A stretch of 64,000 nt of DNA from NCBI RefSeq assembly GCF_963664915.1, contig NZ_OY761810.1, forward strand, positions 1,936,661 to 2,000,660. The letters run 5' to 3'. Positions 62,125 to 64,000 of this stretch are shown here, piece by piece; position 1 is the first letter of the stretch; each line of letters opens with the position of its first letter. A program made the translations under genes and the position numbers. The notes under the pieces were generated by a model that worked only from the letters and a program-made list of their open reading frames with translations, did no database searches and was not told the DNA's origin. Origin of the DNA: an uncultured Caproiciproducens sp. (lineage in GTDB: Bacteria; Bacillota; Clostridia; Oscillospirales; Acutalibacteraceae).

Positions 62125-63459
62125 ATGAAATCAATTTGGAGTGAAAGCTGCAGTATGCCAAAAAATGATTCGCTTAAAGGCGATATTGTGGTGGATACTG
62201 TAGTCGTGGGAGCAGGTATGGCAGGTCTGCTGACCGCGTACCTTTTGAAAAAGGAAGGCCGCAGCGTTGCAGTACTGGAAGCAGCGGAGACAGCAAGCGG
62301 CGTAACAAAAAATACTACGGCAAAAATTACCTCGCAGCATGATCTGATCTATGACGGCATGATCAAGAATTTTGGAGAAAAGTCCGCAAAACAATATGCC
62401 GACGCAAACCAGAAAGCGATTGAGCTGTTCCGATATATTATTTCGGACAATCAGGTGGACTGTGATTTCGAAACAAAATCCTCGTTTGTTTACTCCCTCG
62501 ACCGGGTGGAAGAGATTCGCAATGAAGCAAAAGCAGCAAAAAAGTTAGGCATTGATGCTGAATTTACGACCAAAACCGATCTGCCGTTTGAAGTGAAGGC
62601 GGCTGTAAAATTTTCGAATCAGGCTCAATTTAATCCTTTAAAATTTTTAAAATTTATTGCATCGGATTTGACGGTTTATGAGAATACCCGAGCTCTGATT
62701 GTCCGCGATGACACGATCATCACAAACCGGGGGAGGGTGACTGCGGACCACATTGTGATTGCCAGCCACTTCCCATTTATCAATATTCCCGGTTGGTATT
62801 TTGCACGGATGCATCAGGAGCGTTCCTATGTGATCGCTTTAAAAAACGCGGGACAGATTGATGGGATGTACATCGACGCCGACCCGGATGGGTATTCGTT
62901 TCGCAGTTACGGAAAATATGTGCTTCTGGGAGGGGCCGGACACCGCACGGGCAAGTATCCCGGGACTGGCTGTTATGAAAAGCTCCGCAGTGCTGCAAAG
63001 CAGTTTTTCCCCGAAAGTGAGGAAGTTTGCCACTGGTCGGCGCAGGACTGCATGACTTGGGACAATTTGCCGTATATTGGGCGGTACGCCTCTTCCACCC
63101 CGAATCTTTACGTGGCCACAGGTTTTAAAAAATGGGGAATGACTACCTCAATGGCGGCAGCGATGATTCTGTCGGATATGATCTGCGGGCGCCCGAACAA
63201 AAATGCGGAAGTTTTTTCTCCGCAGCGGTTTCACGCGGCTGCATCCGCAAAAAATCTGCTGGTTGACGGCGGACATTCAGTTGCTGGACTCACGGCAGGA
63301 CTGTTTTCAGCGCCAAAGAGGAAATGCACACATTTAGGATGCCGTCTGCACTGGAATCCGGATGAGGAAACATGGGATTGCCCCTGCCATGGTTCAAGGT
63401 ACACCAGCAAGGGGGAATTAATCAGCGATCCTGCACAGAGAGGACTGAAGCATGATTAA
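62125..63459 (+). CDS. FAD-dependent oxidoreductase with C-terminal Rieske domain
   Basis: 444 residues from ATG 62125, eight bases after GGAGG. N-terminal DAO-type FAD domain: VVVGAGMAGLLTAYLLKKEG, VLEAAETASGVTKNTTAKIT, and later VATGFKKWGMTTSMAAAMIL. The last 50 residues are a Rieske [2Fe-2S] domain with CTHLGCRL and CPCHGSRY (two Cys-x-His pairs). This fusion is common in Firmicutes; the substrate is unknown. It overlaps the next gene by eight bases, so the two probably work together. Confidence 0.92.
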   Translation: MKSIWSESCSMPKNDSLKGDIVVDTVVVGAGMAGLLTAYLLKKEGRSVAVLEAAETASGVTKNTTAKITSQHDLIYDGMIKNFGEKSAKQYADANQKAIELFRYIISDNQVDCDFETKSSFVYSLDRVEEIRNEAKAAKKLGIDAEFTTKTDLPFEVKAAVKFSNQAQFNPLKFLKFIASDLTVYENTRALIVRDDTIITNRGRVTADHIVIASHFPFINIPGWYFARMHQERSYVIALKNAGQIDGMYIDADPDGYSFRSYGKYVLLGGAGHRTGKYPGTGCYEKLRSAAKQFFPESEEVCHWSAQDCMTWDNLPYIGRYASSTPNLYVATGFKKWGMTTSMAAAMILSDMICGRPNKNAEVFSPQRFHAAASAKNLLVDGGHSVAGLTAGLFSAPKRKCTHLGCRLHWNPDEETWDCPCHGSRYTSKGELISDPAQRGLKHD

Positions 63460-64000
63460 TTACCATGCGCTTCACAGAAGCCATTCGTATTTTGAAGGCT
63501 GGTATTTCAAGCATCAGAATGCGGACAGTGACATTGCTTTTATTCCGGGTGTCAATTTCAACGAACTGGGAGAGAAAAACGCGTTTATTCAGGTGATTAC
63601 AAAGGAAGGATCCTTTCACATATCTTATCCGTATTCTGAGTTCCGGGCGTGGCGGTACAAAGTTGCCGTTCGCATTGGTAAGAATATTTTTACGGAAAAA
63701 GGCATGAAAATTGATATCCAAAATCCGGAGATCGAGTGTACCGGAACGGTTCGCTATTTGTCCCCGACTCCGATCAAGTCAGACATCATGGGGCCGTTTC
63801 ATCTGATTCCTTTTATGGAGTGCAATCATGGGATTATCAGTATGAAGCACGATCTGACAGGTTCAATCACCTTAAATAAGCGGAAAATGGATTTAAGCGG
63901 GGGCACCGGATATATTGAAAAAGATTGGGGAACTTCATTCCCTTCCAGTTATCTATGGATGCAGTGCAACCGGTTTACTGACACATCCTGCAGTGTAATG
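63452..64000 (+). CDS. tocopherol-cyclase-like protein, C-terminus beyond window
   Basis: 183 codons from ATG 63452, open to the window end. The start reads MINYHALHRSHSYFEGWYFK, and later GYIEKDWGTSFPSSYLWMQC, both typical of the tocopherol cyclase-like family (lipocalin-like barrels). In bacteria that make no tocopherol the role is unknown. It overlaps the FAD-Rieske gene by eight bases in one operon, suggesting a common lipophilic substrate (inference). Confidence 0.8.
   Translation, partial: MINYHALHRSHSYFEGWYFKHQNADSDIAFIPGVNFNELGEKNAFIQVITKEGSFHISYPYSEFRAWRYKVAVRIGKNIFTEKGMKIDIQNPEIECTGTVRYLSPTPIKSDIMGPFHLIPFMECNHGIISMKHDLTGSITLNKRKMDLSGGTGYIEKDWGTSFPSSYLWMQCNRFTDTSCSVM

Noticed and set aside
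1-64000. CRISPR arrays, rRNA or tRNA genes, intact insertion sequences
   Set aside because: No regularly spaced repeats, tRNA-like cloverleaf or transposase gene was seen by eye; short RNAs could still have been missed without a computed scan.

Overview
The window comes from a low-to-medium GC, spore-forming Firmicute of the class Clostridia. Support for this: a sporulation sigma factor (SigK), a SUF iron-sulfur operon, Rrf2/PadR/MarR/MurR-type regulators, TTG and GTG starts behind strong Shine-Dalgarno (SD) sequences, lipoproteins with Ala/Ser-rich linkers, a tryptophan T-box leader and DUF1540/ECF/ABC-F genes. An Oscillospiraceae-like lineage is my guess; I cannot confirm it from the sequence.

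The most important region is 30.5-36.9 kb. The mother-cell sigma factor gene sigK (minus strand) is cut in two. The 5' part (36232-36882) runs into a stop just after the residues SRSYVS. The missing last 16 residues (RIEKKSLGALYKRFTK) are encoded about 5.7 kb away at 30504-30562. Both breakpoints carry the same 7 bp core (ATGTATC on the coding strand). Joining them there gives an uninterrupted 228-residue SigK. The intervening 5,692 bp is therefore a very small 'skin'-type element. It carries a large serine recombinase next to one end and matching imperfect inverted arms beside both cores. Its cargo is a decayed siphophage tail module with internal deletions, an apparently intact barnase-like toxin with a phage-head (MuF-type) cysteine motif plus its barstar partner, a 60-residue protein overlapping the recombinase start, and a 3' fragment of an oleate hydratase gene. 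Just outside the element, an Lsa-type ABC-F resistance gene follows sigK and has its own leader-peptide attenuator.

Layout. 0-7.3 kb: MoxR/DUF58 pair, sirtuin, SGNH hydrolase and DUF4358 lipoproteins, DUF1540 protein, ECF S-component and MATE exporter. 7.3-11 kb: YjbR protein, then a UGG-specifier T-box controlling a trpXYZ-like ABC transporter. 11-13 kb: tandem Rrf2 regulators divergent from cysK. 13-17.5 kb: two-component system, gpsA and an Mrp-family ATPase. 17.6-22.4 kb: a MarR regulator and a heterodimeric ABC exporter whose second subunit has two single-base frameshifts. 22.5-28.6 kb: gpmA, a 37-residue membrane peptide and sufCBDSU behind a palindromic operator. 28.7-36.9 kb: lsa-type gene and the sigK element. 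37-48 kb: MATE exporter, unknown genes, DtxR-type regulator, ABC-F, MurR/RpiR, PadR-HAAS pair, MarR, citrate synthase and Xaa-Pro aminopeptidase. 48-54 kb: polar amino-acid ABC operon and a second ABC transporter of the TrpXYZ class. 54-61.3 kb: pstSCAB-phoU-phoP-phoR behind PhoP-box repeats. 61.3-64 kb: GNAT acetyltransferase, FAD-Rieske oxidoreductase and the start of a tocopherol-cyclase-like gene.

Functional themes are nutrient uptake under specific control (tryptophan, phosphate, amino acids), sulfur/Fe-S metabolism (cysK, suf, Rrf2, Mrp), drug export or ribosome protection, and developmental DNA rearrangement. No rRNA, tRNA, CRISPR array or intact insertion sequence was seen.
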